Source: Symsagittifera roscoffensis
Taxonomy: Eukaryota; Xenacoelomorpha; Acoela; Convolutidae
Direction: 5' to 3'
Assembly: GCF_963678635.1 (NCBI RefSeq)
Contig: NC_087063.1
Location: 24,002,701-24,066,700 of the forward strand
DNA: 64,000 nt
A program made the position numbers and the translations under genes. The notes beneath the pieces were generated by a model that saw only the letters and a list, made by a program, of their open reading frames with translations, was not told the DNA's origin and ran no database searches. Positions 1 to 11,800 of the stretch are shown one piece after another. Every line of letters begins with the position of its first letter. Position 1 is the stretch's first letter.

Positions 1-733
1 TCAAATGATTCTGTTAAACAAATTGTTGTCCTGAAAAAAGTCTATATTCCAGTTTGCTAATCGCAAGCGTAAAAATACCATTTTTGTTTGGAAGCACTAT
101 TCAGGGATACACTAACTTGTACCGTTTTGTTCTTAATTAGAGACAAATAACGCAAGGACAATGTCAATTTTAATCTACAAAAGAAAAATTTCTTTTGTTA
201 AATTTTTTTAAGGTTTTGCGTATTTTGTTGAGTTTTTTGGGGATTGCGAGAATTCTTGTCAAGTTTTGTTTTCATCGATAGTCATTAAACATCAACCCAT
301 TTGGAGAAAAACGCGTTTTATATTTCAAATTGTGCGTTTCGTCCGGATGAGTTAATTCAGCACTGTATAAGTCAATTACGTTTTTCGTTACATTTCTACT
401 TTTGCCGTTCGATAGTGCAGTTTGCCTTCCTTTTAACAATGGAAATTACAGGAACTTCAAAAGATATCGCAAGTCAAACGGCGAAAAATCAAAATTGAGC
501 GTGAACAGTTTTTAAGACTTCTTAAAAACCAAACAAAAAAAACTACCAAGACCTATCTAAGAGTCTTCACTACGTTCATTACTCTTAAATAACACAAAAT
601 ACCAATACCTTTATACCAGTTTTCACTAGGTTCATTTCTCTTAATTAAAGAAGTGTATATTCCAATAAAGCGTATATGTAAATAGGTTTCGCTTTAACTA
701 CTAATCGAATTTCATGTATCCGTTTTGACCTAC
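1..733. other. non-coding, probably intron of PLEKHH-like gene
   Basis: The last visible exon of the minus-strand PLEKHH-like gene ends at 734 with a GTAGGT donor, so this stretch is most simply its next intron. I found no further exon in it. About 500-645 carries a minus-strand fragment of a dispersed repeat (family D) recognised by AAGAGTCTTCACTACGTTCA, also seen in the opposite orientation near 6480. The short plus ORF at 301-498 has no exon-like features. Confidence 0.5.
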
Positions 734-3660
734 CATCCCCAGGCCCAGCTTCTTCATCTCTTATGCTGTCCTTCTCCTTTGCCACTGTGATTCCGTCACT
801 GCTGGCGGAGTGGGGATCCACGGCATACAGAGACAGTCTAGCCCAGGTGTCCGAGGGGTAATCGCTCAACTGGAAAGCCACTCCGGCCACACTGGCGTAC
901 ATCTGGGGAACCACTAAACATAGCACTACTATTTTTCAATTCACTGATCAACAATTTCTAAATTTTCTTCACAATTACCCCTCTTAAAAAAAGAGAAAAA
1001 TCACTGAGTACGTTTTTCAGCCAATCAAAATGCATGAAAATTGCGATTCAACGAAAAATTTTCTTTATGCATCAATTTGAGTGCAAGATGAGTTTGTCAA
1101 ACAAAATATTTCCTGCTAAAAAATCAGACCAACAACTCATTCCCGTAACTTTTTTATGTACAACTTATGCAGGAAACGGCCCTAATTGTTAATCATGAGA
1201 TGCTTTGTAAATGGAAGGTAGAAAACTGGACCTATTTAAATAGCAATGACCATATTCACGGTCAATCAGTCTATTCATTGTTCGTGGTTTTGATTCACTA
1301 GTATCAAAATATAACTCTCGTAACAATGAATACCGCTTACCTTGTGTTTTATCCTCAAATGACTTTTCGATTTCATTGCATACAGTAGACATTCCCTGGG
1401 GAAACTTGAGAGGATTCTTGTCAACTGGAAGCATACCGAGATCATGAGAGGGTTGGTTCAAAACAAAGCCAGAGTTTTTAATGCTGTTGTACACCTGCTC
1501 CTCCCATTTAGGATATTTATGCACTGGTCGCTCTGGAGGAGGAACGCCCGATTGAGTACTGGGGACATCGTCTGAAACCACGCACTTTTCAGTCAAAAAG
1601 TCGCTAGGGATACAGTGAAAAAAAACGATGAATTAATTTAATTAAAAGAAACAGAGGCTACAGTCGCAAGGTTAACACAGGTGCGAAGTTGAACTTCGCA
1701 TACAAAAGCAAAATATGACCAATAACGCTATTGGGAAAAACTGAATGAGTAGAATTTGATGGCTAAGTGACGCAAGCCAATTATGACGCATCAGTAATAC
1801 CAGTCAATTTGAAAAAAAAAATAAATTTACCAAGTAACAGGCCTCAATTTATAGAGCGGATGCATTTCAGCTAGTATACGAAAAAGTTCATTTAAAACAT
1901 CCGACCCTGCCCAGGTTCGAACCCACTTAATTTGTAGCGGGTCTCATTCCCTGCCTCTACGCTACAGATCCATCGTACCTTGAAGCTAAAGTGCTATTTG
2001 TAATTTAATAGTCTGTGTTAATATCCTTAGCATTGGCTGTAGTTAGTAGTTGGTTATTGATCAAATGAACACATTTTGTCACAACAAAATTTGCGTCGCA
2101 ACAATATTTGCCACTTAGGTTGGAAAAAAAAGACTTCATACTATAAAACAAGCTTTGCTTTTGTAAACAATAGGGTCAAAAATAGTCATCAAACAGTTGA
2201 AAAAATGTCAATGAACTCAATTAAAGACAAAAAAAAATACAATTTTTAAAACTTCTGAAATTCGAAGAAACAAATCGCATTGAAACCTTCTAAATTTCAG
2301 GAATATTTTATGATCAACACTTTTTTTTCATAAAACTAAACCATTTAGAGAAAACTGGATCAATAAGTTATTTTTTCAAAGTCATATCAATTCTTCGACC
2401 ACGTACCTGGATTCAGAGTAATTGATTGACGGGTGTCAAAGAAAACATCTCGCTCATCGTCGTGAACCTACACAATGCAAAAATATTAGTTAAAGGTAGT
2501 TCAACGAGGTAGTAAAATAGCACAGACTATAATCCTGCTCACTATATCATAATCATCGTTGCTCAAGCGGTTGCTTGCATCTTCGTGCACAGCTGATACA
2601 TTGCTTCCGTTGATGAATTTCGGCCCCTGGTTTGCATTGGGAGTAGAAGTAGTTTGGAGCACCGAGCTTCTCCAAGTAGATGCGGGCCTTTCCGGAATCG
2701 TAGGCGCCAAATCTGGCTCGTCTGTCAAGGAAAGAGGCATGTTTAGAACCTCTGAAGAAGTGTTACTGGAAGTAGTAGTTGGTTTGCGTGTAGTTGAAGG
2801 AGTCTCGTCGAGGCTTAGTCGCACACCCAATTTGAAACTTTCAAGTTGCGTTTCAGCATGCTGCAATTTGGCTTCCAAACTTTCAATGTGTCTTTTATTT
2901 TCGCTCAATTGCATTTCATACAATTGCTTTATTTCTTGTTTCATTTCGAAACTAGATCTAAAATGAACTATTCTTTGACAACCAAAAATGGAACATCATT
3001 AAAGAAAAATTAATCGATCTTTACTTTTCTGTGTCTGTCCTCTGCTTCTTAAGAAACCGGTTTTCCTCTTCGGCTTTCATCAGCTTTTCATTAGCGAGCC
3101 TTTCTTTGTCCACGGCTTCCTTGAGCTGATTTTCGAGACCAGCCATTCTAAATAACTTATGTTTTGCTTCCAATTTAATTCCTTTTCAGAAAAGCTAAGT
3201 TATTAGCGCGACAAATTTACAAAAAAAAAAAAAACATTTCAGTTTTCCTAAAGCGTACGTTGTCAATTTCTTGAAACTGATAAAAAAAAAGCAATTCCTC
3301 TTCCGAGTAGAATTTTTTTGCCCATCATTCACATAAGAAAAATAGTATCTAATGATTATTGAACCAAACACAATCGCGAAAATACCTGTTTCCAAGGTTT
3401 CCCCTTATGACAACAACTTGTTCTTTGAATCTTAGCATTTGGTTCTGCAAATGTACACAGTTTTCGCATTCTGTTGTTCTTTTTCCATCCGCCGAAGACA
3501 TCGATCCGTGCCGGCTGACACCACTTAAATCATTTGGTGACATTTGGCTCCGTGCACCTGGTCCATGCGAATTCAAAGCGGTTGTCAGAGAGCTGGATGA
3601 AGAAGCGGCACCAGTTCCACGTGGACTGTAATCTGACGAGCCTGGCGTTGCGCCAAACAT
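734..3660 (-). CDS. PLEKHH/MAX-1-like scaffold protein, N-terminal part (6 exons)
   Basis: Six exons join in frame with GT-AG borders: 3660-3386 (ATG at 3660), 3147-3025, 2957-2543, 2467-2407, 1571-1341 and 913-734. Running phases 2,2,0,1,1,1 agree at every junction, giving about 428 codons before the gene leaves the window. The protein starts with a Ser/Gly-rich disordered stretch and then a coiled coil of roughly 130 residues (ENQLKEAVDKERLANEKLMK and onward). A Ser/Thr/Pro-rich linker follows, then an acidic patch (DDERDVFFDT), a block VHKYPKWEEQVYNSIKNSGF and a block PQMYASVAGVAFQL. The last two resemble, from memory, the region before the PH domains of PLEKHH2, where a Trp-Glu block is followed by a Tyr-x-(T/S)-(L/V)-x-G block. 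Family members continue with PH, MyTH4 and FERM domains (axon guidance, membrane-cytoskeleton link); those would lie left of this window. The gene structure is firm. The family name is tentative. Confidence 0.6.
1677..2172 (-). repeat. SINE-like repeat family A, copy 1
   Basis: This sits in intron 4 of the PLEKHH-like gene and matches about 12066-12603 and 37438-37955 in the opposite orientation. On the minus strand it has a tRNA-like head: an A-box-like stretch (TGTAGCGTAGAGGCAGG) followed by a B box GGGTTCGAACC at about 1913-1923. This copy has the best-preserved B box of the three. One end carries the palindrome AAGCAAAGCTT, the other GCGAAGTTGAACTTCGC. Confidence 0.6.
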
Positions 3661-4625
3661 TATTCAAACAACTTCGTCAAACTGATTAAGAGTTATAATA
3701 ACAATACTCATTACATAGTCAAACTAAAACATGGAGCCAAGATTCAATACAATCAAGGACGAATCTTCACCTTGAGAGCCTAAGTTCGTCATACAAAAAA
3801 AATCATTCGTGAAAACATTTTAATAAAAAATCAAGTTTTTAAAATTTCGTGTATGTTTATCAATACCGCAAAACCAAATTTAAGAAGGACAGCTTGATTG
3901 CCGTGCAAGAAATTTTATATGACTTCATTGATACAACGATACAGTTTGCTGACATATATGCATTTTTATAACGCTGGTATGACCCTATCCAGCTTGTACA
4001 CTGACCGTAACTACAAGGTCCCTTTTATGATATACCTTTCTGAAAAAAAAAACGTTACAATACGAAGTTACAATGCGAAGTTACAAAAAAAACGTTACAA
4101 AACGTTAATCAGATGATGATTTCACTATCGTCTATGTTTTCCATATCCGGCCTTCTTACAGTGGTTCTTAAGGTGCGTGATACTACCATGATGATTTAAT
4201 GTTTTTATGTTATTCCTGTAAATAATTATATATGCAATTTGTACATAGTTCCATTGGAATAATTGTGACATTCGACCAGAATGGCCAAATGCAATTTGTG
4301 CAGACTTCGAATTTTTAGCAGCAAGCCTTCCGAGTTAGTGATTTTGAAGGATTAACGACGTTAATCGGATGATTGGTAGAACGGTGAAGGTCAAGATATT
4401 CTGCTATTTTGAAATTTTAAATTTTCGAAGTGATGACGTAACATTTCTGAGAAATGCTGAAACGGCCATTTTTAACAAAAAACGAGTGAAAAAACACAAC
4501 AACGTTAGTTACGCTGACGAGAACAACGAGAATCCTGATTGAAAAACAGCAACAGATTGCAGAGAACGTTCCGAATTGCAACTATTGTGCTGCTACAATA
4601 GTTGCAAGGCCGTTGCAAACAACGG

Positions 4626-4648
4626 NNNNNNNNNNNNNNNNNNNNNNN
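4626..4648. other. assembly gap (23 N)
   Basis: A run of 23 undetermined bases. Its true length is unknown and sequence may be missing between the two divergent genes. Confidence 0.99.
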
Positions 4649-4984
4649 AGTTCACTATTTGTGCATGTAATTCAGTTAATTTGAGCGTTCTGGTCGAAGC
4701 CGGAGAACAGTAACGTTTTTGTCAGCCTGATGTAAGAAAGACCACCGAAAAGTACTGGCTTGGTAGAGACGGTGAAAAACATGCAAAGCTCTGTTTAGAC
4801 GCTAGCCAGTCGTCTTAAGACTTAGTTTTGTTATCCGTTGATATGTATCTTCCGGGCGAATGTTACATGTGTTTTATAATTGTTATGTTGAGATAAGGCG
4901 AGTTTTAGGTTGATCCATCTGAAATGGATCAAAGTTCCACTGTCTAATAAAAAATAACTTAACGGATTGTTCCGACCCGGTTTT

Positions 4985-5522
4985 TAACGGCGTTCATGTA
5001 TTTTGGGCATCTAGAGACCTAAGTATGAGGACGTTCTTAATTCTAGAGTGGGGGGATATTTTAGTAGTAGCCTTTAAGCTGTAACGGGTCGTAGTCTCAT
5101 GTCACAAACGAACCGAATTGGCTCCGACTGATTTGAGGTAGAAAAACACAAGAGATAGTGTCCCTGACTCTTGAGCCAATAGTTATAGGGCCTATTTTTC
5201 TTAAGCCTCATGTGTGACTGCAGTAGACGAATGTTACACAGTTTCCCTGCGTTCATTACTCTTTTTCAAATGGTAGTTGGCTATGTTTTAAACCGCGTTC
5301 GCTGGCCATGGGGACGGTCTTTAATTTTAAAGAGGGATGGGGTACTTTTGTAGCAGCCTTTAAGCTGGAACCAGCTAAAGGTTTCGTGTCTAAGTGAGCC
5401 GAGTATTGGTTCCGATCAAATGAGGTAGAAAAGCACGCGAGATAGTGTCTCCGGTCCTTGAGGCAATGGCTATAGAGTCTTAGTCTAATTGTGACTAGAG
5501 TTAACGACTTTTCTAAGCGCAA
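4985..5522. repeat. diverged tandem duplication upstream of FDXR
   Basis: Two successive blocks of roughly 250-280 bp (about 4985-5240 and 5270-5522) share the same order of short matches: AGTAGCCTTTAAGCTG / GCAGCCTTTAAGCTGGAAC, then TTTGAGGTAGAAAAACAC / AATGAGGTAGAAAAGCAC, then GAGATAGTGTC followed by CTTGAGSCAATRGYTATAG. The minus-strand ORFs here are products of the repeat, not genes. Confidence 0.6.
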
Positions 5523-5550
5523 ATAAAAGGGAGGTTTTCATTAGCCATTA

Positions 5551-5560
5551 TTTGTTGCAG
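5551..5560 (+). promoter_or_regulatory. possible (trans-)splice acceptor before FDXR start
   Basis: TTTGTTGCAG lies 44 bp upstream of the FDXR ATG with a T-rich lead, as expected for a 3' splice site. The coding frame has an in-frame TAA just before the ATG, so this site would only join a 5'-UTR exon or a trans-spliced leader. Chance AGs are common, so this is a weak call. Confidence 0.25.
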
Positions 5561-5604
5561 AGCAAGTGGGTGATGAAAGGCTTCGCATCTAAGAATAATA
5601 TTGG

Positions 5605-5834
5605 ATGTATCGTGATCTGCTTTCAGTTGCAATGAAAAGAATCTGTGTTATTGGAAGTGGACCAGCAGCTTTTTTCACTGCTGGCCATCTTTTGAAAAGT
5701 TCGCAAAATACTGTGGTAGACATTGTTGAAAAGATGCCTACAGCTCACGGACTTGTGCGGTACGGAGTGGCCCCAGATCACCAGGATGTGAAAAATGTGG
5801 AAAATAAATTCATCGATCTTCTCAATTCCGAAAG
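5605..5834 (+). CDS. FDXR: FDXR exon 1
   Basis: Encodes the start and the GxGxxA FAD-binding fold. The ATG at 5605 is the first Met after an in-frame stop; Met codon 10 (5632) is an alternative start closer to the conserved KRICVIG. The donor is AAAG|GTAAAA, leaving phase 2. Confidence 0.93.
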
Positions 5835-8800
5835 GTAAAATTTTCTTTGAAATCTATTTCTTTACTAATTTGTTACGATTAATAAAGTCTAGCTGTGGCC
5901 TATCGCTCCATGTTTTAGTTTTACCTTATAATGGCCCTTTCTGTGGGATTTGTACGCATATTTGCACTTAAGCATATTTGTAGATTCTTGTAACTGAGAA
6001 CTATACTTTTCTCGGCTCTTTTCCCTCTTATCCCACCTGCAACTTTTTAAGCTAAATTTTTGTTTCATATTTTTACGTCTGCGAAAGCAAGTGTTTTGTA
6101 ATCGGGAACAAGAGTTTTTATTACTGAATCTTATCATTGAATCTTAACAACTTCCGAGTTCCCTCACACTCTGTCTAAAGGTAACACCATGGCCTTTTCA
6201 CCCTTCGGTCCGCGGTTTGAAATTTTTCTGGTCAAATTTTGTCGGCCTAGTTGCCACATCACGGGTTTTTCTTATGCTCTAAAAAGTATCATGATAGTTG
6301 CAGGTGTTGTTCATTGTTGTGGGGTGCTTGAAACATTTTAAAGTTTTTGTAAAATCAAATTGTTTTCCGGCGCAATTGGTGTTTGCTGAAAGATTGTCGG
6401 CTTTCTTAACGCTTCGTAACTTTTGTTCCGTTGCTAATTTAAAATTAAATTGGCTTGTTTTCAAAGAGTTCCTGTTTAAGAGTAATGAACGTAGTGAAGA
6501 CTCTTATATAGGTCTTGCTGTTTTATTAAGTTTCTAATAACTAGTTGTGCAGTAATACATATTGATGCATTTATGAATGCACTTTGGTATTAATGCACTT
6601 TTTGAATTCAATTGAAATTCACCTGGTGAAAGTGACTTAAATAGCACTCTCAAATACGAACGTGGAAGTTGGGCAAAAAAAAACATGAACGATTTCTAGT
6701 TTCGAAAGTGGAATTTTGTTTTTAGATTTCCAGGGGAATATAAACTTTATCTGTTGATCTAGTTTTCTCAAGTTGGTTAATGTTATCAAAAAAGCGCCAA
6801 TAATAAATCGTTCTACAAATTCAAAGAGCTTAAAGGGCATCTATTTTTTTCTTTGAAGTTCGAAAGTTGAGATTTTTTCAGCAAAGTCAGTGTTTTTTTA
6901 ATGTTTACTTGCGTTTATAAGTCTGTTCCAATCTTCAATTGGCTATGTTTTATGAACACAGGTATTATGAAAATATGGGATTGGGTTTTCTTATATTATT
7001 TTTGAGATGCTTCGAAAATATTTTAGTTTTTTTTTGCAGAGTTTTAGTTTTGTTTCAAACTATTCTCCGATTTTCGAAAGAAGGTAGCAATGGAAAAACC
7101 GACTACTCCCCTGTGTGACAGCATACTCGCCGAGTCTTTTTCTACTTTACACCTCTGTCTACAGCCTCCGAAAAAGTCTGTGGGGGATTTCTTTAACCAT
7201 ATTTTTGATTTTTTTTTTCGTTTTCACGAAGTCTGCCCTCCCTAATCTGAGATGTTGGTATCAGTGATAAGAACGTATTTGAAAAGCGATACGCTCAAGT
7301 TTTTCAATCATGAAGTTATGGCCTTCGAAATAGTCTAATTTTTGATTTTCGACTGTTTTTTTGAGTATTTTCGAAAACTTATCTCCCAAATTTGAGGTTA
7401 TGGGATCAATGGAGATATAGGGTAGTTGAAAGCTCCCCTGCATCAGCGGATACTCAAACTTTTTCACAAAAAATTATTATCGGACAAAAAAAAAGGTTAC
7501 GGGAAGCTCTTTGTCATACGCGACTACGCACATGGGTCTCTGAAACGTTTTCAATTTTTACTATGTTTCAGAAACTTTTGATTTTTTTTAAAAACTACTC
7601 TATCAAATCTGAGGTGAAAAGTTCAGCCGAATTAACCGGTTGCGAGATTTTTTCCTGCTGAAGCGGCGACGCCTCAATTGTTTTAAGAAAATTATATGTC
7701 TTAGCGAAAGTTCCAATACCTCAAAAAAAGTTAAATTCTTCTCACTTAAGCAGAGAAACATTTAAGGTTTTGAGCAAATTCCATTTTTTAAGTTATGAAT
7801 TTCGTCCTGCATCAGTATAACAAATTCAATAAATATCAAACTCGTACCTCCAGCTCTAGCTGGCCCCTAGTTTCCTTTTTATCGAGACGCACGAAACTTG
7901 GTTCACCCAATTTTCAACTTTTTTAGTTTTATTTTGAACTTTTTTATCGCAAGTGGCGCGAAGCTCCGCTTTGCCTCTGTGTTGTGAAAATTGGCATGCA
8001 GAATAAAATAGGCTATAACCATTATTTTTGATCTTTATAATTGACCTTGGAAAACCGCTGTTTACACCGCAAAATTGATGCTTATGTGAAATAGGGATAA
8101 AAAAAATTGTTGAATAAACAACTTATACAATACAAATGGAAGCAATTGACCTGACTTTTTTTTGCAGAAAAGCCGATTAATCTCAGGCAGCTACCTGTTT
8201 ATTTAAGTGGCAAACGCCTGTTTGAGGAACCAAAAGTCGGGTTCAGTTCCCTGCTGGATCTTATTTTTTCGTTCGCTATTTATGTATTCAGGTCTTCGTC
8301 TCAAATAGTTTCGGCTTGATTTCCGTTCTGATCTTAAACTGTCAATTTAACCTTTCTTTACATTTGCGAGAGCAAGTGTCTTGTTATCGGGAAGTAGTAT
8401 TTTTCCCGTATGAAACTTCTGTTAAAAATCTGTAAGAGGATTGACATTGCTTTACAACGTTTTTTCTTAGTCGTTTTTGAGGCCTTTTGGTTTTTGGCTG
8501 AAGATCTGTCGGTTTAGTTTCCGAATGAGAAATTGATTACTATTACGAGTGCATGTGCTCATTAAATGATGTATTCGGAGCATTGCAATGTTTTTCTGTA
8601 ATTATAATAAGAGTTCTTAGAAACAGTTTTTTCTTTGCAAAGTTTTTTTTTCGAGAAACTGGGTTTCAGCTTATTTTTGGCCCATTTACCCTGGTATGTT
8701 ATTTCCTATTTAGTTCCAGTCGGTCGTGTTGTATACTAATCTCGAATATTTATTGCTAATAATGTTAAAAAAATGCGAAACGCCACAATTGAAACAGTTT

Positions 8801-11800
8801 TCTGAATCGCAGGGGGTCTGAAGCTCTGCTTCGCCTCTCTGTGATTCAGAAAATTGTAAGACAAGAAACAATCAAGTAGATTGTATATATTGTGGCGTTT
8901 CGCAGTTTTTTCTTTAAACTACCAGCAATAAATATTCGAGGTTAATGTCTTTTCAGTTAATGTCGATTTGCTCCTCTGAGTTTGGGCAATTATCTTGAGC
9001 AATCTATCAGTCTATGTTTGCTCTCTTGTTTGTCCTGACAAGTTCTAGTTAGTTGAAGCCTTTCCTGTAGTTCTCTCCTCTCTTTGAAAGTAGTTTCGGC
9101 GTTTTTTTCCCAGATAGCTATTGGATGAAGATTCATATAATGAAAAAAATCCTGAGCTCTGTTTGCACTTGGAGTTCACTAAATTTTTAATCTTTTACTT
9201 TTTAACTTAAGAGAAAATTGTTGACGACGCTGACAACAGGTTGATTTAGTTTTTGAGATCCTGGTCGATGTCAGGAGTATTTTTTCCGCAGGACGATAAC
9301 GCTGCGAATTTTGTTCTGAAACGGCTGCATTTTACAGGCTTTTGATTTTAATATGGATTGCTGCAATTTTTGAGGGTCATACCAGCCGACGGATTCCTCA
9401 TTGCAGCTTTCTTCGGGTCGCTGGCAACCAGACGGACCTAAAATCAAAATAGAATATCAAACCAATTTATTGGATTACCGAAAGAATACTGCCATTTAGA
9501 CTTATTGATCCAGTTCGCTGAAGTTGGGTTAATGATAATAATAATCTGTGTTCCGACCATTGAAAATGGGGAGGAAATTTATATTCGGGCGTGTTTAATT
9601 TTTTTTCCACGCAAAATTAGGTACCACAAATAATCATTGGAATGGTGCGAGTGATATGTCATAAAAGCTCTTTCAGTCGTGATTCGAACGACATTAAAAA
9701 ATTTTCGTTTTTTTTTCAAAGTGTCGAGAAAAACCGGTTTGAAAGTTTTGATTTTGGTCTAGTTTTTAGCTAATAAGGTGATCGTGTAGTCTTACAATAT
9801 CTTATTTAGGCTAATTTAAGCCGTGAAAGTTCAGTTTTGCTCAAGTTAAGGTAGTTTTCGGAGTTTTTTAGCGCAATTTTGGGAAGCTTTTTCAAAAATT
9901 TTTAAATTTTTGTTTCGTTTTTCTAGTCATTTTTCTTCAAAAGCTGTTTTCCAATTGACATTTTTATACTATGACTCTCATATATGCCTAAGTTTTCTTT
10001 TCGTTCAGATCTTTTTATCTCAGCATGCAGAAAACAACAACACCAATTTGAAAAAAAAACTATTTTCTTTTTTATTGAGACTGGTCGGAATACGCCTTAA
10101 TTGTTTTAAGAAAAATTATGTCTTAGCGAAAATTCAAATACCTCAAAAAAGTTAAATTCTTCTCACTTAAGCAGAGAAACATTTAAGGTTTTGAGCAAAT
10201 TCCATTTTTTAAGTTATGAATTTCGTCCTGCATCAGTATAACAAATTCAAAAAATATCAAACTCGTACCTCCAGCTCTAGCTGTTCCCTAGTTTCCTTTT
10301 TATCGAGACGCACGAAACTTGGTTCACCCAGTTTTCAACTTTTTTAGTTTTGTTTTGAACTTTTTTTATCGCAAGTGGCGCGAAGCTCCGCTTTGCCTCT
10401 GTGTTGTGAAAATTGGCATGCAGAATAAAATAGGCTATAACCAACATTTTTGATCATTATTATTGACCTTGGAAAACCTCTGTTTACACCGCAAAATTGA
10501 TGCTTATATGAAATAGGGATAAAAAAAATTGTTGAATAAACAACTTATACAATACAAATGGAAGCAATTGACCTGACTTTTTTTTTTTTTGCAGAAAAGC
10601 CGATTAATCTCAGGCAGCTACCTGTTTATTTAAATGGCAAACGCCTGTTTGAGGAACCAAAAGTCGGGTTCAGTTCCCTGCTGGATCTTATTTTTTCGTT
10701 CGCTATTTATGTATTCAGGTCTTCGTCTCAAATAGTTTCGGCTTGATTTCCGTTCTGATTTTAAACTGTCAATTTAACCCTTCTTTACATTTGCGAGAGC
10801 AAGTGTCTTGTTATCGGGAAGTAGTATTTTTCCCGTATGAAACTTCTGTTAAAAATCTGTAAGAGGATTGACATTGCTTTATTATGAAACCGCATTTCCA
10901 CCGACACGTTTTTTCTTAGTAGTTTTTGAGGCCTTTTGGTTTTTGGCTGAAGATCTGTCGGTTTAGTTTCCGAATGAGAAATTGATTACTATTACGAGTG
11001 CGTGTGCTCATTAAATGATGTATTCGGAGCATTGCAATGTTTTTCTGTAATTATAGTAAGAGTTCTTAGAAACAGTTTTTTCTTTGCAAAGTTTTTTTTT
11101 TCGAGAAACTGGGTTTCAGCTTATTTTTGGCCCATTTACCCTGGTATGTTATTTCCTATTTAGTTCCAGTCGGTCGTGTTGTATACTAATCTCGAATATT
11201 TATTGCTAATAATGTTAAAAAAATGCGAAACGCCTCAATTGAAACAGTTTTCTGAATCGCAGGGAGTCTGAAGCTCTGCTTCGCCTCTCTTGTGATTCAG
11301 AAAACTGTAAGACAAGAAACAATCAAGTAAATTGTATATATTGTGGCGTTTCGCAGTTTTTTCTTTAAACTACCAGCAATAAATATTCGAGGTTAATGTC
11401 TATTCAGTTAATGTCGATTTGCTCCTCTGAGTTTGGGCAAGTATCTTGAGCAATCTATCAGTCTATGTTTGCTCTCTTGTTTGTCCTGACAAGTTCTAGT
11501 TATTTGAAGCCTTTCCTGTAGTTCTCTCCTCTTTGAAAGTAGTTTCGGCGTTTTTTTCTCAGATAGCTATTGGATGAAGATTCATATAATGAAAAAAATC
11601 CTGAGCTCTGTTTGCTCTTGGAGTTCACTAAATTTTTAATCTTTTTCTTTTACTTTTAAACTTAAAAGAAAATTGTTGACGATTCTGACAACAGGTTGAT
11701 TTAGTTTTTGAGATCCTGGTCGATGTCAGGAGTATTTTTTCCGCAGGACGATAACGCCGCGAATTTTGTTCTGAAACGGCTGCATTTTACAGGCTTTTGA

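Larger units (their letters stand above)
3661..5604. other. intergenic region between divergent PLEKHH-like and FDXR genes
   Basis: The PLEKHH-like ATG (minus, 3660) and the FDXR ATG (plus, 5605) point away from each other, so both promoters should lie here. I see no coding exon. Short GTTACAA/CGAAGTTACAA repeats occur around 4060-4110. An assembly gap and a tandem duplication are listed separately. Confidence 0.5.
7669..10091 (+). repeat. 2.4-kb tandem duplication, copy 1
   Basis: Nearly identical, in order, to 10092-12035. For example 8520-8740 and 10975-11190 differ at only a few bases. The unit runs from ACGCCTCAATTG to GGTCGGAATAC. It contains a MITE (8741-8940), a hairpin motif GCGAAGCTCCGCTTTGCCTC and, near its end, a family C element. 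The junction with copy 2 is inside family C, as expected for unequal exchange or a replication-slip duplication. Confidence 0.9.

Noticed and set aside
2559-2966. 135-codon plus-strand ORF
   Set aside because: It lies opposite exon 3 of the PLEKHH-like gene, whose minus-strand frame splices in phase with five other exons; the plus ORF is its shadow.
10558-10746. 62-codon ORF conserved in both copies of the tandem duplication, with an acceptor-like TTTTTGCAG before it
   Set aside because: Conservation is explained by the recent duplication; the other copy differs in T-run length so the frame is not kept upstream, and no family match is visible.
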